From Guadua angustifolia (Eukaryota > Streptophyta > Magnoliopsida > Poales > Poaceae), in assembly GCA_036346375.1 (NCBI GenBank), contig CM070505.1, positions 51,334,626 through 51,398,625 of the forward strand: a stretch of DNA of 64,000 nucleotides. The letters run 5' to 3'. The notes under the pieces were generated by a model. That model was not told where the DNA came from. It worked only from the letters and a program-made list of their open reading frames with translations, and ran no database searches. This document shows, piece by piece, positions 1-12,503 of the stretch. Each line of letters opens with the position of its first letter. The stretch's first letter is position 1. The position numbers and the translations under genes are program-made.

Positions 1-865
1 GGGGGCCCTATTGTGGTGGTTCAGCCCATCAATGTTGAAACCTCTGTGGGTAGTACTGTGTTAATGCGGGGCATTGTAAAGGCTTTGTTATGATCATTCA
101 CCTATGTGGTGCGTGGTTGTATCATGTGGGTAAAGTGCATAACCTTTACAGAGTATATATAAATCTATTTAGATAGCCGTGTTTACGGTACTGAGCATAG
201 CTCAGGAATTACAGTCAAGGGTTAGTTAATAATCTGGGAAACTGAATGGGATTGCAGGTTGCCATGTGGATGATGAAATTTTACCTAGGATTGGAAACTT
301 GGTTTACTTGAGAAAACATTGAATCTATTTATTACCGTTATTTGTTTTATTGTCTTTTCAATCTATGTATCGTATGTGTTCATAAATGCTGCTTTACTGT
401 AAATAAGCCACATAGCCTTTCCTTTAGAATAAGCCTTGCATAGAGTTATGGTAGAGATGCATTTTGTGCACAACTTGTTGAGTGCTTTTGGTACTCATCC
501 TTGCCATCAACAACAAATCAACAGTTGAGAAATCGTCACCCTTACTGGAGGAGGAGTTCCAGGTGGACACGAGTCACTAGGCCCAAGTCTTGTCAGTCGC
601 TTATGGTGTACTGATGAGTCACCAACATCTTTTGTTATTTCCGTTGCATTTGTCTTAGCTTACTTTCAGTCTAACCCTACGTGGCTAAATAATGTAAGTG
701 GTCATAAGATCATACACTCGTTATAGTAATAAATGGAGCTTTATTATTCTTATTGTTGTGTATGATGTGATGCTTGCCAATGTTAAGCTGTGTGCACTAG
801 CATTGATCCTAGGACTAGTGCAGTAAAACACTGTGGGTTCGAATTGGTGAATTTGGGTCCTGACA
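1..865 (+). repeat. 3' portion of a Tekay-type LTR (family LTR-T)
   Basis: This segment matches the end of the LTR at 60190-62566, without the solo LTR that interrupts that copy, and the reverse complement of the LTR ending at 4747. It ends in TCCTGACA at 865, the CA end of the family. No primer-binding site follows, so it is either the 3' LTR of an element lying mostly left of the window or a solo LTR. It contains the block GTGGGTAAAGTGCATAACC (from about 126), which is conserved among the LTRs here. It abuts a Copia LTR fragment, so it probably inserted into that LTR. Confidence 0.85.
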
Positions 866-1748
866 TAAATCCCAATCCTTTAAGTATATGACCCTAGTAG
901 GTTCACATATACTTGGACATGTACCTAGTACTCTTACTCGACCATTAATTGGTAGCGGTCCCTAGCAGGACATGCCAACTCTCGAGTATCTGTAAAGATC
1001 ACAACAAACGAACCTTAACAATGCTTACTTATATGTATTTCCCTTTGCCTCATGATATCAGTCAAACTCAAGGCGAATATGTGCCACCCTTGTTTAGATA
1101 GCTCAACCACTCTTTTTTGATTATGTGATGCTTTAACCGTGAGTAGCATGGCCATGTATTTTCAGAATCTGACCACTCGGGAGGACTAGAGGTATCTCTT
1201 CTATTGTATGGAGGTGCAAATCCCATCTTGAACGACCATGCCTCGTAGCATGCTTCATAACAAACCCGAAAGCCACTTTTATAACTACCTAGTTACGGAG
1301 CAGCACTTGGCAACACCTACGTAAGTCATTACATATATCAAGTATATACGTCAACCTTAAGTCTAAGGATATAGCATACATATTGTATATGAGACCAACT
1401 GATGACAAGTAAGATTACAATATTCTCGTAGAGTGTCAAGGTGGGTCAATATAACTCCATGTTCTATAACATATGTCCATATTAGTGGTTTTATTTCTTT
1501 ATATCCATAACTAGTAAAACATGGTCATCAACCAGTACATATGCTAGTCTATGCATATGTGTCCTCATATATTTATCGACAAGGGATCACTTTAGAATAA
1601 TCATCACAAAGTTATATATAGAGTTTTACAAACAAGTAACATACTTGCTAATAAATAATAATTACATTATTCAAGGAACAAGATAATAAATCATAAACAT
1701 AAGGAAATATAATCATCTCTATGATTTCCTCTAGGGCATATCTCAACA
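866..1748 (-). repeat. Copia-type LTR fragment
   Basis: Read on the minus strand the fragment begins at 1748 with TGTTGAGATATGCCCTAGAG, the start of a widespread grass Copia LTR family (Angela/BARE-like). It continues through AT-rich sequence typical of those LTRs, including a stretch reading GGGTCATATACTTAAAGG near 890. It stops at the LTR-T boundary rather than at its own CA end, so it is truncated or split by that insertion. There is no coding sequence. Family recognition is from memory; the exact lineage is inferred. Confidence 0.6.
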
Positions 1749-4741
1749 ACATTTTGGAATATGTGATCAATTTGAGGAGCTAGAAAGAAATAATGGTGTC
1801 AGGAGTTGGAATCTGTACATCTCATCTGTCAATGGTGTCAATGTGCTGCCTCACTGAGCGACCATTGGCTATGACATTCTCCTCCCCTTCTTGCCCCTCA
1901 ACTATGAGATTTCCATATAGATATAGAAGTGAAATGATTTTCATGAATAGATTATTTGGTTCTATGTGAGCTATGGTTAGAAGGGATGAGTATGAGTAAG
2001 GAGCAATAGTTAGCCAGAAAATGCTCTGAATTAGAGTATTGTTAATGTGCATCACTTTTAGTTATTTTAGTGTGTAATTGGACAGAGCAGTTGCCTAGAA
2101 ATGTCCATTGAGTTCGGACATGGGCAAGACCGGTATGGCAGTAATAGTTGAGATAGTTAGCTTTGATATTTCTAATGTGCTCCCCATGTTAACTTGCTTA
2201 TTCTAGTTGTCTGATGTAAATCTTATGAATAGTTTTTTTAGTGTGGGATTAGATGGAGCAACTACCTAGAAATGAGGAGAATGTCACGTATTTGCTTGTT
2301 GTTCTTAGTTTTCATTTTAGTTCATGCTTCATAGTGATATGTTTTGCAGGAAACTTGATCCCGGTAGTCGTAATGCATGCTGAATGACCAAACAACATAT
2401 TGAATTGCGAATATGATAAATTGAGATACTGAAAAATATTATCCTGCATTTCTTATTTCTAACTTTTGTCCCTTAGTTTTCATTTTAGTTCATGCTTTAT
2501 AGTGATATGTTTTGTAGGAAACTTGATCCCTGTAGTCATAATGCATGCTTGTGCTGAATGACCAAACAACATATTGAATTGTGAATATGATAAATTGAGA
2601 TACTAAAAAATATCATCCCACATTTCTTATTTCTAACTTTTGTCCCTTGTAATGCTTGCCATGCAGAGATCAATGCAAAAGTGGAAAAAATAAGGGACAA
2701 AAACAATTGTTGCTCTAAATAGGGTTGCGACGGTTATGGTTGGCCAAGCTGGCGGCGGCCTCAATCACACCTGATTGGTCTTGCCTCCAGCGTTCATGGC
2801 TGCCTGTCTTTGCAGGATTTCCACCCAATTGACTCCACCCTGGCATTGATGGCCATCCATGCTTCCAGAGGCCTCAATCCTACTAGGTTTGGCTGCTCTC
2901 AATGTTGATGGTTCACCAAGCCAACAGTGTCCTCATAACCGGTAAGGCCCTTCCCTTTTGTCTTCTCTCAATTTCTCTATTGTTTGTGTGCCTACATGTT
3001 CACTTATTCCCCTTCTCTTAAGGTTTTTGCTCTCTAATCCATGACTTTCTATGTAATACAACTAGAATGTTAATTGCAAAAGCATCAAGTGCTCAATATA
3101 TTACCACATCCTACTTTTTTTATTTTAACCACAATATTTTTATTAATAGGGAGAGAGAGATAGAAAGAGTCCTTGCTTTCATAATCAGTAATCGGAGTCC
3201 AAAGAACAATTTCAATGAGCTTTCCTAGTCAATTAACATCAATATTTAATAATTCTAACAAGAAATTACATAACAACATGAACAAGAATAACAACAGTAA
3301 TAATCTTGGACCCATGCATCCAAGTGCCCAAGTCTACACACTCAAAAATGCCAAAGTCTTCACCCTTGGGTACGTCCGGATCATATACATCCAAAAGCAA
3401 TCTTTACCTTTTGGCAACGATAGAGAACGAGGCCATATAGTCAATAGATTAACAAATAAGCTTTTCATCAACTACTAAATCAAATAAGTCCACATAACTA
3501 GAAGATAATATGAAAGTTCAATGCTAAACCAACTAAATAATTCATTATTCTAGAAATGATTATTGATACTAAATAATTGTAGGTGATGGTGTGACATGTG
3601 AAATGAAGGTTCTACTCCCCTCCCATACAAGTCACCTTTAATGTTCATCTAAAACATTAAATAAGCAAGGGTAAGTGCACGACTCAGTAAGTACAAAATA
3701 AAATTGTGAGCAATAGCAATTCCATCATCAATAACGCATTTATAACATTCCCCACATTTCTCAATGTAACTTAATCTTACTTTAAAATGCAAATGCTCAT
3801 GCATATCACTTTCTTTTTAGTATATACTAGTATAGTGGAGTGTCCACCAGTCGATTAACTACTCATGCCCGGTCCTTTTTCATACAGGGTCCTGTACCGT
3901 CCTTTTTCATATGGGTCCAACCTCCACTCTTGTGGATTGCATACCTCAATAGGTCTATCCTCTTCCCAATCTTGTGGGATTGCGTACACACAGTAGGCTG
4001 TAGATGTCACTCAGGGCATCCATCTCTATCTCATGATGCATATAATGCCACATTTACTTTTAATGTATTAACCATCATCCTCATATTGTCCCATTCAGTT
4101 TTCATGGAAGAATCATCAATAATAAGTCAACAATATGAAAGTACTCATAAATTAAAATCATAAATCATCCATAATCATTAGATAATAATTTCAACAACCA
4201 TCTACCATTTCATCACTCACTTGCCTTTAACCAGGAGGAATGGAATGGCATGCGGTTGAAGCCAAATCCGTATTCACACCTCCTAACTAGGTAAACCCAT
4301 CTCAAAATCTTGCCATAATAGCATATACATCAAACATAACATCATTGCCCCTACTACACGATCCACTAACTTAACTTTCTCCCTCGCTAGATAGTTTACC
4401 CTATGCTGTCCTGACAGTTGAAAAGCCATAACACTTGGTTCAGGAGTACAAAAATAGTAAATCATATGTGTTCTAAAAACTGCACAAGATTGCCTATATT
4501 TTCTAGTTATCCATATTTTCCAATTAATTTATTTAACCCCCTGTTTCCAACTCTGAAGACTAATCTGTTGTGTTCCTGGACATCTAACTTCACAATTTCA
4601 TAACTATTCTTATACTATTCCAAATATAGCAACCAATAGTTTATATGGAATTTAGGGAAAATTATCTAGCTTTTTCTAGTTATGGGCACAATTTAATGCG
4701 GCCATTATCTAGCCCTAAATAGCATATTAATACAACTGCTT
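1749..4741. other. AT-rich region without a recognisable gene
   Basis: No convincing coding region is present. The open frames at 3215-3478 and 3840-4163 are low in complexity or resemble no family I know. The stretch holds a tandem duplication (2305-2646), a short GC-richer patch (about 2720-2940) and a near-repeat of GTCCTTTTTCATA at 3870-3920. It is the DNA into which the 4747-29887 element inserted. It may be an old, unrecognised retroelement remnant. Confidence 0.5.
2305..2646. repeat. Tandem duplication, unit about 170 bp, two copies
   Basis: 2305-2472 and 2473-2646 are direct copies. Both begin TTAGTTTTCATTTTAGTTC and end AACTTTTGTCCC. They differ by scattered substitutions and by an extra TTGTGC in the second copy. 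The divergence suggests an old duplication. No family recognised. Confidence 0.9.
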
Positions 4742-4746
4742 GCAAC
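4742..4746. repeat. Left target-site duplication GCAAC
   Basis: GCAAC immediately precedes the LTR at 4747 and recurs at 29888-29892 after the other LTR end. A perfect 5-bp duplication is the normal LTR-retrotransposon integration footprint and fixes both ends of the 25 kb unit. Confidence 0.9.
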
Positions 4747-7223
4747 TATCGGGATCTGAATTCACCAATTCGAACAAACTGTGTTTGCCGCACTAGTCCT
4801 TGGATCAACGCTAGTGCACATAGCTCAACGTTGTCAAGTATCACATCATATACAACGATAAGAATAATAAGACTCCATTTATTGATATAACTAAGTGTAT
4901 GATCTTATGATCAACTTACATTATTAAGCCACGTAGGGCTAGACAAAAAGTAAAGACTAAGACAAATGCAACGGAAATAGCAAAAGACGTTGGTGACTCA
5001 TTAGTTCACCACAAGCGACTAACAAGGCTTGGGCCTAGTGACTTGCGTCCACCTGAACTCCTCCAACAAGGGTGATGACTCCTTAACTGTTGATTTGTTG
5101 GTGATGGTAATGTTGAGCACAAAAGTACTCAACAAGTTGTGCACAAAATACAACTCTAACTAGCTATATGCAAGGCTTATATAATCCAAAGAAATAGCTA
5201 ACATGGCTTATTTGCAGTAAAGCAACATTTATGAACAAGTACGATACATAGATTGATAAGACAGTAAAACAAATAACAGTAATAGATAGATTCAATGTTT
5301 ATCAAGTAAATCAAGTTTCCAACCCTAAGTCAAGTTTCATACTTCTCCATGGCAACCTGCTATCCCATTCAGTTTTCTAGTTTATTAACTAACCCTTGAC
5401 TGTAATTCTTGAGCTATGCTCAGTACCGTGAGTACGGCTATCCGAATAGATTTACACTTTGCAGAGGCTATGCATTTTACCCACATGATACAATCATACA
5501 CCATATAGGCGAGTGATCATAACGAAGCCTTTCCAAAGCCGATCTAAACTCAATACTATTCGCTAAGGTTTCAACATTGGTGTGACTAGTTACCACATCT
5601 AGGGCCCCCCTCTTGTGCCATGTGAGCCGACCCATGCGAGGACTGGTTACCACTACCCAGGCCTTAACCACCATAATAGTACCAAAGTTTAGACTCAATA
5701 AATTAGTCAGCTAGGATGCCCCCTAACAGACTTGTGGTTGCATGATTGACTCAGGTCAAAGGCTCTCAAAGTTAAGTCCTTAGGGTGATCAAAGCAAGAC
5801 TTCCACATACCATCTATCCATCGGGCCCACCTTGGCACACTTGCCCATTGCCACTTGCTTCAATTTAAGTGATTGCCAACTCAGTTGATTACCAAGCACC
5901 ACATGCTATCCACAAGTCAACATCGTTGCATCACCTCCCTCGTCACCACAACCCAATCTCATTGTGTGACCACACATAACACACAAGTTCATAACATTGT
6001 TCCATATTCCATTAGTCAAGATTAATAATCAATGATTCGAGTACATGTGATGACGTGGCATGGCTAAGCAATCTAATATGATCTAAACATCCCATGTTGA
6101 CTTCAATATCAATCAACTATAGTGAACCAATCTAAGGTGACAATAGGTCATGGTATACAACTGACAAAGTAGGGTAAACATCAAAAGGTAGATTAGCTGA
6201 TTCCCAATCTAGATTGAAAGCATTTATACACATGAAATAACATGCAATATTGTAAAACAAAATAGCAACTTTATAAACATAGGTTCAACACGATCAAAGC
6301 ACAAGTTGCCTTGGCAAAGCTCCTAGTCTTGTTCTGGAAGTTGATCTTGAATTGCCAAATCTTCCTCCAAAGCATCGCACAATTCAACATCTATGCGAAT
6401 CAAGAGAGAAAATCAAATAAATACCAAAAATAAAGAGAAAATAAACTCCAAAAATCAAATAAACTATACCATTAGATAGATCTCAAATTTACAAATTTTT
6501 AGAAATTTGAATCATCTCAATCGGAGTTCCTGTAAGGGAGAACGAGCTCTCGGAAGATTTAAAAATCCTAAAAATCAGAAAATTGAGAAATTAAACAATA
6601 TTCGAATTATTTTATAAAATAAAATCTGATTTATTGTGTCATGCTGATGTCAGCACCGAACCGATCCAATCAGGTGCTGACTCGTGGCTTGGTATTGTCT
6701 TTGTGGACTCGGTACCGCATTCACGCCGATCCGTGGACGAAGCATCGTGTCGCGTGCCCTACCGATGTCAAGATCGACATCACGTGCCACGCATCAACTT
6801 CCCATTGGTCTGATCTGAGATGCGATCTGGTTCGCTCAGTGCTGATCTAACAGCTCATAATGCGATCAGATCTCGCACCGTCCAGATCGGATCCGATGGC
6901 CACAGATCTTGGGCCACGCGGCGAAGCGGCGACCACCCGATCCGATCTAGCTCAGTGTAATCCTAATCGTCCAACCTTGATCAAACGGCAAGGGGTACCC
7001 GAGGCGCTTACTATTCTTCTCCGTGATGTGCCTTGATCCTGGCGGTCTCATGATGATCCAACGGTCAGAAGCTCCCGATCTCGCTAATGGCTGCACGGCG
7101 TTGAGACTCTAGTGGGGCTAGGGAAGATGACTACGGCAGCGATGATCTGGTGGTAGAACGGTGACAAGGCTTCCTTCTGATGCGGCGTGACTCGATGGGT
7201 TTGGATCTGGGATCAATGCGGCT

Positions 7224-7355
7224 GTTCACGGCTTGATGATGGCACACCACGGAGAAAACACTTGGCGGTTCACGGCTTGATGACGGCACACCACGGAGAA
7301 AACACTTGGCGGTTCACGGCTTGATGACAGCACACCATGGAGAAAACACATGGCG
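7224..7355. repeat. Tandem repeat, 44 bp x 3, inside the LTR
   Basis: Three copies with an exact 44-bp period start GTTCACGGCTTGATGA at 7224, 7268 and 7312. Copies 1 and 2 are almost identical and copy 3 carries several substitutions. The repeat lies downstream of the TATA-like box in the minus-strand sense, so it would be in the transcribed leader. Confidence 0.95.
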
Positions 7356-7468
7356 GTGCTTCGGCTGTCAACGGCGAGGTTTCGCACGTGCTCTAGGGAT
7401 CCTCGGCGACGGTGCTTCGAGGAATAGCTGCGCTGAACTTTGGCGATTCTCGGGAGCCAGCCCCCCCC

Positions 7469-7478
7469 TTAAATAGCC
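7469..7478 (-). promoter_or_regulatory. TATA-like box of the LTR
   Basis: The minus strand reads GGCTATTTAAGGG here, followed by a C/G run. It is the best TATA candidate in the LTR and sits about 770 bp from the U3 start. No transcription start is proven. Confidence 0.5.
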
Positions 7479-8248
7479 TAGCGACGCACGCGGAACCCGA
7501 AACCCTAAGGGCATACGACGGTAGCGGCGTATCCACGACGGACTCCTATTCCTCGCCCGAGACAACAACGGACAGCCGTCCACATGGCTCGATCGACAGC
7601 CGCGATGCACCGCATCCCAACCGAACAAGAGGTGGATCAGAATGGCTCAAATTCGGCAGATCCCAAGCGGCCATGATGCATCTTGCTTGCCCATTTGAGT
7701 CAACGGCTGAGATCTGCTAATGGCGTTCCCTGTAGTGACTAATCCCGAGCGTTCAATCCTGCATCCAACGGTCGCCTTCGCTAGGGTTCACTGCTGCACG
7801 CGATTGACTCCAGCCATCCGATGCGAGATCTACAGCCATGCGTGAAGCTTTTGGAAACCTAGCCAAATGGACCTTGACTGCTCTCTGGGCGCGAGCAAGC
7901 TCGGGCTTCAAATCATATCATTCATTTAAGGATTTCTCAGGTTTTCTTTTAAAATAAATACAGAAATTACTTTGATTTATTTTAAACAACAAAAACACCA
8001 CGAAAAATCCAAGAAAAATCTCAAAAATATTTTGAGACATTCTGGACTCAGATAAAATATTTTGGCAAAACTTTATTTAAATTTTATCTATAATTAATTA
8101 GTTTTCATCAAAAGCCAATATACTTAATTTAAACTAATTCCAAATAAATTCTAGAAAAATCCAATAAATCCAGAAAATTCACAAAACTCACAAATTGCAA
8201 TGAAACACTTTTAAATAATAATGAAGAGCAAATTTTGGGATGTTACAA

Positions 8249-8260
8249 ACCTCCTCCCTT
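8249..8260 (-). other. Polypurine tract next to the 3' LTR
   Basis: The minus strand reads AAGGGAGGAGGT immediately before the LTR start. This is the plus-strand DNA primer site of LTR retrotransposons. The plus-strand composite has the matching tract at 41964-41975. Confidence 0.85.
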
Positions 8261-8288
8261 AACAGAATATTGACCCCGAGATTCAGGG

Positions 8289-9740
8289 CTATCTAGGGAA
8301 TAGATTTGGGAATTCTGCCTTCAGGTCCTCTTCGTGCTCCCAGGTTGCTTCGTTCTTTGAGTGGTTGCTCCATTGAACTCTGCAAAAGTGAACAGACTTG
8401 TTCCTGGTTCTGCGCTCCATCACATCTAGAATATTGATCAGCTACTCTTTGTAGGTCAGGTCTTCTTGCAACTCGATTGCTTCTAACGGCGTCTGCTCTG
8501 CTGGCATTCTGAGACATTTCTTGAGCTATGACACATGGAACACATCATGCACTCCTGCCAATGACTGCAGGCAACTCCAACTGATACACCACCTCTCCTC
8601 GATGGCTTAGAATTTTGAATGGCCCGATGAATCTTGGTGCAAGCTTTTCTTTAGCATGGAACCTTTTTACACCTTTATGGGGGGTGACTCTGAGGCACAC
8701 GAAGTCATTTGGCTCAAAACTCAAATCACGGTGGTGATTGTTAGCGTAACTCTTCTGCCTTGACTGTGATGTTTTCAGCCTTTCTCTGATCATGGCAACT
8801 TGCTCTTCAGCTTCTTTGAGAATATCAGGCTCAAACACCGAACGCTCTCTGTTTCATTCCAATTCAACGGGGTACGACAGCAGCAACCATATAAAGCCTT
8901 AAATGGTGACATTTGCAAGCTAGCCTGATAACTTTTGTTGTAACTGAATTCTGCATATGGCAAGCATTTGTACCATGACGTAGTGTAAGCTAATGCACAA
9001 GCTCTCAACATATCCTCCATAATCTAATTAACTATTTCTGTCTGGCCATCTGTCTGCGGATGATATGTTGTGTTGAAATTTAAGCAAGTCCTCATTGCTT
9101 CATGCAACTTATTCCAAAACCTTGAGGTAAATTGGGTACATCGATCTGACACAATCTTCTTGGGCACACCATGTAGACACACAATTCTTGTCATGTATAA
9201 TTCTACCAAACGGTCCCCAGAATAAGTTGTCCTCATTGGGATGAAGTGAGTAACTTTGGTCAATCGATCAATGATGACCCATATAGAGTTATAGCCTCTT
9301 TGAGTCTTGGACAAACTAGTGATGAAATCCATTCCAATCTCCTCCCATTTCCACTCTGGAATCTTTAGTGGTTGCAACAATCCAGCAGGCTTTTGGTGCA
9401 TGGCTTTTACTCTCTGGCATATGTCACACAATGCAACGTGCTCTACCACCTCACACTTCATATTAGGCCACCAAAATCTTCCTTTAAGGTCTTGATACAT
9501 CTTGGCGTTTCTCGGATGAATGGAATACTTAGAGTCATGAGCTTCTTCCAGAATCAATTGCTTAAGCTCCTTTTTATTCGGCACACAAATTTGACCTTTG
9601 AACCACAGGGTGCCTTGTTTATCCACAGTGAAATCCTCCGCTAGGCCTTCCACCTTCTTGGACTTGATCTTGCTGATTTTCTCATCACTTTTCTGTTGTT
9701 TTCTGATTTGATCCTCGAGTGTTGGCTTTACTTCCAAAGT
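8289..9740 (-). pseudogene. pol 3' part: integrase and chromodomain, broken
   Basis: 9737-9024 encodes the integrase zinc-binding region (H..H with CDICQ), and the catalytic core with Asp in MDFI, Asp in VSDRCTQF and Glu in TDGQTEIVN. A TAG stop (9024-9026) follows, where the other copies have CAG. After a frame change, 9020-8790 resumes the core tail and 8838-8545 the GPF-type C-terminal region (APRFIGPFKIL). 8530-8289 reads as a chromodomain tail with VQWSNHSKNEATWE and ends FPNLFPR-stop. Integrase joins element DNA to the genome and the chromodomain targets chromatin. Multiple frame breaks make this copy non-functional. Confidence 0.88.
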
Positions 9741-11157
9741 GGCTACAAAACCTTATGGCACAGCATCCAATCTCAACCTCTGAAATTTTTTGCACAATTC
9801 CGGTTGATTGCTCACTACCATCACATTTACACTGTGGCTTTTACGACTCAATGCGTCGACGGTAATATCCTGACATTCCAAGAAAACTACGGATCTGGGT
9901 AACTGTCTTTAGTTGGTCCCAATGTAACATAGCTTCCACCTTGTTTGGGTCCATAACAACTCCTTTAGCTGTCATTACATGGCCAAGAAATTCCACCTTT
10001 TCCTTCCAAAAATTGCATTTGCTGAATTTGGCAAACAGCCGCTGCTCTCAACCTCTCCAAAACCAATCTCAAGTGCTCTGCATGATCTTCTCTTGTCTTG
10101 AAGTACACAAGGATGTTATCTATAAAAACAACCATGAATTTATCCAAATATTCTATGAACACCTTATTCATCATATTCATGAAGTATGCATGGGCATTTG
10201 TCAGTCCGAAAGACATGACTGTAAACTCATAGTGCCTATATCGGGTAGAAAATGAAATTTTAGGGACATCTTCTACTCGGATCTTCAGTCGATGATAACC
10301 TGACCAAAGATCTATCTTGGAGAAAACTCCTGCCCCTCTCAACTGATTAAACAAATCATCAATCCTGGGCAAGGGATACTTGTTCTTAATCGTTACTTCA
10401 TTTAGTGCACAATAATCAATGCACATCCTTAAACTTCCGTCTTTCTTCCTAATGAACAAAACTGGCACTCCCCATGGGGAAGAACTTGGTCGGATGAAAC
10501 ATTTCTTGAGCAATTCTTCTATCTACTTATTTATCTCAACTAGCACGTCGGTTGGCATTCGGTATGGTCTCTTTGCTATTGGTGCTGTTCTAGGAACTAA
10601 CTCAATGATGAACTCGATATCCCGATCTGGCGGCATGCCTGGTAAGTCTTCAGGAAAAACTTCTGGAAATTCTCTGACCACTAGCACATCCTTTAAGTTA
10701 GCGACTTTTACGCTATTGACTAGTAACTATCCATCGCGAACTGCGGTTGCACGAACTTCCACCTGCCTGCCACTTGGGCTTTCTAGAGACACCCTTCTTT
10801 GACCATAGTCCAAAACAGCTTTATGATTGGACAACCAATCCATTCCAAGGATGACATCCAAGGTTTGGGTATCCAACAAGATGAGATTCGGTAGGAATTC
10901 TATCACATTCATTAGCAACTTAACTCCCAAACACCCAAGGCTAGACCGAAGTTCAGATCCTGAGGCTTGGACTAAAAGCACATATTTAAGATTTTTAACA
11001 TCAAATCCATTCTTCATTGCAAAACTCCGAGAAACAAACGAATGCGAAGCTCCAGAATCAAATAAGACTGTAGCAGGTACTGAGTTAACCGAGAACTTAC
11101 CAAGTACAACATTCGATGCCTCTTCACCTGCAGTGATATGGTTGATTCTTTAAAACA
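9741..11157 (-). pseudogene. pol 5' part: protease and reverse transcriptase, RNase H deleted
   Basis: The aspartic protease active site DSGASHSFVS is intact near 11050-11075 and is followed by the flap-like VILGMDWLSNH region. RT spans about 10550-9900 with LNEVTIKNKYPLPRIDDLF and VMSFGLTNAHAYF. The catalytic FIDD motif reads FIDN (10115-10126), losing an essential Asp. A TAG at 10523-10525 replaces the expected Gln codon before IEELL. After RSFLGMSGYY the sequence jumps straight to DALSRKSHSVN with a frame change, so nearly the whole RNase H domain is missing. The linker to integrase follows (VATLEVKPTLEDQI). Confidence 0.88.
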
Positions 11158-11159
11158 TT

Positions 11160-11457
11160 GTTGTCTGAGGTGTTGCTCCTGCTTACACTGGTACGTGGTT
11201 ACCTCCTGTCACAGGTGCCTTGGCTGGAGTAGTTCCCAGGTTGAAGCGGACTGGTGTAACCCCTCCTTTCTTCGGACACTTGTTGGCAAAATGTCTGGGC
11301 TCATTGCATGAGTAGCATCGCTTGATAGCGGATTGTTGACTCCATGTTGGTGCATTTCCCCCTTGTGCTGGTGTCCAGAAATTTTGGTTAGTTGGGCAAG
11401 GTGTTGGGGTTGATGCCTTGCCTGACAACTGTGGCCGAATCCTAGCAAACTATTGGG
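11160..11457 (-). pseudogene. gag C-terminal segment with zinc knuckle
   Basis: The minus strand encodes a CCHC nucleocapsid knuckle, CYSCNEPRHFANKC, preceded by a Pro/Thr/Gln-rich linker (KASTPTPCPTNQ). It is the 3' continuation of gag cut off at 14685 by the solo LTR. The knuckle spacing C-x2-C-x4-H-x4-C is intact. It would bind element RNA during particle assembly. Confidence 0.88.
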
Positions 11458-11462
11458 GAGAC
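11458..11462. repeat. Left TSD GAGAC of the solo LTR
   Basis: GAGAC at 11458-11462 is repeated at 14680-14684. The uninterrupted gag copy at 31585-31600 shows the empty site with a single GAGAC, which confirms the insertion. Confidence 0.9.
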
Positions 11463-11903
11463 TGTAACAGCCCGATTTTCGCTAGTCCGGTAAGTGAGGC
11501 TTGTCGCGCTAACATCTTCCATAATATTGTTGCATCCTCATTTAATTATAATCATACAAGTGTTAGGACATTCATCTTGCATAAAAGAGGGAGTTACAAA
11601 ATCCTAACAATCACTTTCTAAAAACTGCACACATGTCATTTCACCTTACTCAATGACATGTGGGCCATGTTTGTAAGAGAGAGGAGAGTAGGCTGCACAT
11701 ACCTACCATATCAATTCTTACTTTACTCACCTCTACCCACCTACCTAACTAGTCTATGACACATGGGACCTACCTTGCATGGGAACTTGTGGGCTGCACA
11801 TCCTTTCCATGTCTTTTCTCACTCAAACCACTCATACCCACTCTTTTAACCACTCTATGACATGTGGGACCCTAGCCCCACATGTGAGGCATGAATGGGC
11901 AGC

Positions 11904-11912
11904 TATATATAA
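11904..11912 (+). promoter_or_regulatory. TATA box of LTR-G2
   Basis: TATATATAA in the context GGCAGCTATATATAAGG, about 440 bp into the LTR, fits a U3 promoter. The palindrome array begins about 600 bp downstream and would be in the transcribed leader. Confidence 0.6.
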
Positions 11913-12503
11913 GGTTTTCCACATTGGTTTCTCCTCCCCACCAGCTCATTTGCTGCTGCAAAACCTGAAAAACAGCAAAGGAGTTCTTCCCTAACCTCTT
12001 GCCATTCTCCCCACAAATCCCTCCATTCTTGAGATTGAGCTTGTGCATGTTATACCACCTTGTAGCCCATATCAAGAGCTTCAAATCCATCAATTGGATT
12101 CTTGAGGACCAAGTTTTGGGTGAGTAGCAATCGTTTTCATTTCTTCCATGTTCTGAAATTTTGGCTATTGAAACTCATTTCTTCCTTTTCCATGGAATCC
12201 ATTATCACACCTTGATTCGGGTTGCATGTCGTATGGAAGCTTGAAGAGGAGGGCTAGTTGTGGTTGCAAGCTCGAGCAAGTGAAGGCATTGTCGCTCTCG
12301 TGAGCTAGGAGGAGGCGAACCTTGAAGAACCGGCATTGTGACATTCCCCATCATCCCCTCGCCGGAACCAACGTTCATCAAGTGCAAAGGCAACATTGTA
12401 GTGGTAAGAATCTACCCTAGTCCATCCCCTTGAAACCCTAGCTCATTCCTTTGAAATGTAGATGACAATAGGCAAATAACTGTTTTGAAACAGAGACGCC
12501 CAG

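Larger units (their letters stand above)
4747..8247 (-). repeat. 3' LTR of the minus-strand Tekay-type element (LTR-T)
   Basis: Length is 3501 bp. On the minus strand it starts TGTAACATCCC at 8247 and ends in a decayed CA terminus at 4747 (TATCGGG for TGTCGGG on the plus strand). A TATA-like box near 7474 leaves a U3 of about 0.77 kb and a very long R-U5 of about 2.7 kb. It is the most complete LTR-T here and serves as reference for 1-865, 27633-29887 and 41977-62566. The small frames inside it are not supported as genes. Confidence 0.92.
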
